From: Pseudoalteromonas luteoviolacea H33-S | GTDB taxonomy: Bacteria; Pseudomonadota; Gammaproteobacteria; Enterobacterales; Alteromonadaceae | Assembly (NCBI RefSeq): GCF_001625695.1 | Contig: NZ_AUXY01000071.1 | Location: forward strand, 124,001 to 188,000 | Reading direction: 5' to 3' | Length of the DNA stretch: 64,000 bases | In this document: positions 62,360 to 64,000 of the stretch, piece by piece | Layout of the letters: every line of letters begins with the position of its first letter | Position numbering within the stretch: the stretch's first letter is position 1 | Notes under the pieces: generated by a model | Told to the model about the DNA's origin: nothing | Databases searched by the model: none | What the model saw: only the letters and a program-made list of their open reading frames with translations | Position numbers and translations under genes: made by a program

Positions 62360-63612
62360 CATTTGATCACTGGAATATCCGACCACCTTGTCGTATAGCG
62401 TGGAGATAAAAACTCTCTACGCATTTCCCAGCCTTTAGTTTGCAACTCAGACCCTATACGGGCAGCAGTAGAGCCGTATCTGTTGTTTATCTCGTCTAGG
62501 CATCGCATAAGCTCCGGCTTATCTTGTGATTGATTAAACATATCAGATTGCTGAAATACATCGTCTTCTAGCTCAATAGCACCTACGCCGGCTTTATAGT
62601 ATCGAACACCAGGCTTATACAATTGACTAAAGATACTCTCAACTGCATTAGCAAATACGGTTGCATCATTGGATGAAACGGGAAGCTCTTTAATAAATGA
62701 CTTTTTGAAATAGTCATTTTCATGCGGCGAACTGTGCGCAAATATTACTATGCGTTTAGCCAATGAGTTTTGCTTTCGCAACTTTTTGGTCACGATAGAG
62801 CAGTGCGAAGCGAGTGAAGCTTTAAGGGAAAATGGATCTGTAACACGTTCGCCAAAGCTGCGGGTACTATAAACTTCTTTCTTCCTCTGTTTTACTTCAT
62901 CCCACAATAAACATTCTTCACCATTTAGCTCTGTAATAGTGCGCTCGAGCACAACGCTGAATTGTTGCCGCATCAATCGAGGGTTTTGCTTTGCTAAGTC
63001 GAGCGCTGTTTCGACGCCGAATAGCTGCAGTTTCTTTGTTAATCTGCGGCCAACTCCCCACACATCACCGACACCCATTTTCGACAGTATCTGCCTACGA
63101 CTTTGCTCTTTATCGATCACAGCCACACCAGTAGCGTTAGGGAATTTTTTAGCTGCGTGGTTTGCGGCTTTTGCTAGCGTTGGAGTAGGGCCAAAACCCA
63201 CCCCAACAGGTAGTTTTGTTTTGCGCCAAACTGAACGCCTTATTAAATGCCCATAGTCATACCACGATGAAACCACATCACTATAGCCGTCGAATTTTAG
63301 AAACGACTCATCGATAGAGTAGATATAGTGGATGTCGCTAAACTGATTAATGACGTTCATCATTTTATCTGACAAATCAGCATACAGCTCATAGTTCGAC
63401 GACTTAATAACTACACCATTCTTTTGCAGAATGTCCTTCAATTTAAAGTACGGTTCGAACTTTGGAATACCTAAACGTCGGGCTTCAGGTGATGCAGCAA
63501 CAATGCACCCGTCATTGTTTGATAGGACCACAACGGGCTTTTTGCGAATACTCGGGTCAAAGACTTTTTCAGCAGAAGCATAAAAGGCGGTTGCATCTAC
63601 TAGTGCATACAT
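62356..63612 (-). CDS. umuC: UmuC-type Y-family DNA polymerase subunit
   Basis: A 418-aa translesion polymerase subunit (Pol V). Y-family motifs: MYALVDATAFYASAEKVFDP with catalytic Asp7 near the start, the YSIDESFL segment with catalytic Asp/Glu, KLPVGVGFGPTPTLAK, then GVGDVWGVGRR and the little-finger domain. The start overlaps umuD by 13 bases, giving coupled translation. Length is normal. Expression is probably SOS controlled from a promoter beyond the window edge. Confidence 0.93.
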   Translation of the reverse strand: MYALVDATAFYASAEKVFDPSIRKKPVVVLSNNDGCIVAASPEARRLGIPKFEPYFKLKDILQKNGVVIKSSNYELYADLSDKMMNVINQFSDIHYIYSIDESFLKFDGYSDVVSSWYDYGHLIRRSVWRKTKLPVGVGFGPTPTLAKAANHAAKKFPNATGVAVIDKEQSRRQILSKMGVGDVWGVGRRLTKKLQLFGVETALDLAKQNPRLMRQQFSVVLERTITELNGEECLLWDEVKQRKKEVYSTRSFGERVTDPFSLKASLASHCSIVTKKLRKQNSLAKRIVIFAHSSPHENDYFKKSFIKELPVSSNDATVFANAVESIFSQLYKPGVRYYKAGVGAIELEDDVFQQSDMFNQSQDKPELMRCLDEINNRYGSTAARIGSELQTKGWEMRREFLSPRYTTRWSDIPVIKC

Positions 63613-64000
63613 TTAGTTAATACCGAATTGCTGCGATGCATGCGAACTGAACCAATGACAACACCTTCTAATTGAAAGTTGTCATCATCACTAATTCTAA
63701 CGGGAGAATAAATAGGCGAAGCAGAGCGCAACAAACGATTCTCAACGTCTAATAATTTACAAACAAACTCGTTATTAAAATTCGCAACTATCACGTCATT
63801 TTGTTGCGGTTGCACGGCTCTATCTACTACAAGCAAATCTCCGTCGAATATTCCCACGCCTTGCATCGAATCACCGGACGCCAAGCCAATGAACGTTGCA
63901 TTAGGGTGTTGCACTAATAATTGATCTAAAGACAGTCCTAGTTCTCGGTATTCTGCTGCGGGAGACTCAAATCCTGTGATCCCAGCTTGTGCCTTTATGG
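63600..64000 (-). CDS. umuD: UmuD-type SOS mutagenesis protease subunit, 5' end outside the window
   Basis: Visible part about 132 aa, open at the right window edge. It reads KAQAGITGFESPAAEYRELG, with the self-cleavage site probably at the Ala-Gly pair. The catalytic Ser is in SGDSMQGVGI and catalytic Lys in FVCKLL, with LeuX-type spacing to LexA/UmuD peptidases (S24). The self-cleaved form pairs with UmuC to make Pol V. An internal ATG gives a shorter frame from 63914, but the upstream sequence is clearly part of the domain. Operon with umuC. Confidence 0.88.
   Translation of the reverse strand, partial: IKAQAGITGFESPAAEYRELGLSLDQLLVQHPNATFIGLASGDSMQGVGIFDGDLLVVDRAVQPQQNDVIVANFNNEFVCKLLDVENRLLRSASPIYSPVRISDDDNFQLEGVVIGSVRMHRSNSVLTKCMH

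Noticed and set aside
1..64000. CRISPR arrays, tRNA, rRNA or riboswitch
   Set aside because: No regularly spaced direct repeats with unique spacers, no cloverleaf-like segments and no rRNA-like sequence were noticed by eye; a covariance-model scan was not possible here.

Overview
The window looks like a chromosomal segment of a marine gammaproteobacterium close to Pseudoalteromonas. The grounds are AT-rich DNA, S1 proteases ending in GlyGly-CTERM sorting tails, a zinc-starvation gene set led by a DksA2-type protein, many exported lipoproteins, and IS200-like (RAYT) repeat elements. This assignment is an inference from gene content. No rRNA, tRNA or CRISPR array was seen.

Region by region. 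0.2-10.7 kb: four tandem minus-strand S1 serine proteases with PKD-like repeats and C-terminal sorting tails, each followed by its own hairpin terminator. Their activation sites (Arg or Tyr before IVGG/IIGG) and S1-pocket residues differ in a way that suggests a built-in zymogen cascade. 10.9-16.1 kb: a TerB-like protein, then a zinc-limitation module. It has a COG0523 GTPase and a DksA2-type regulator behind a Zur-box-like palindrome, divergent from a translationally coupled flavoprotein and a FeoB-like transporter that both carry cysteine clusters. 16.3-18.3 kb: a YHYH lipoprotein overlapping a gene broken by an in-frame stop. 19.0-20.7 kb: an XRE regulator, a membrane protein and three tiny GG-leader peptides sharing the core RSP-D/K. 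21.2-27 kb: a LytS/LytTR two-component pair, a haloalkane-dehalogenase-like lipoprotein with an extra C-terminal domain, and a frameshifted barrel-like protein. 27.2-40 kb: four more GG-type leader peptides of one family (27.2, 29.3, 38.2 and 39.7 kb), set among an AlkC-type DNA glycosylase, a CPBP membrane protease, a two-component system with an esterase-TPR protein, an LRR lipoprotein and a polypeptide GalNAc-transferase-like (GT27-like) enzyme. 40-55.5 kb: a triple-repeat exported protein, a lectin-like protein, an orphan NRPS adenylation-carrier-alpha-oxoamine-synthase megaenzyme, an S41 peptidase, and a lipase with an adhesin-like partner. 55.5-64 kb: a mobile or phage-like region with RAYT repeats, a RAYT gene, a cytosine methyltransferase truncated at the end of a RAYT repeat, an operator array, small phage-like genes, yfbU and umuDC.

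The most promising candidates for undescribed systems are three. First, the GalNAc-transferase-like enzyme between Thr/Pro/Cys-rich GG-leader peptides. Second, the triple RSP-peptide operon. Third, the four-protease array with complementary activation sites. All three rest on motif reading only; homology searches and experiments would be decisive.
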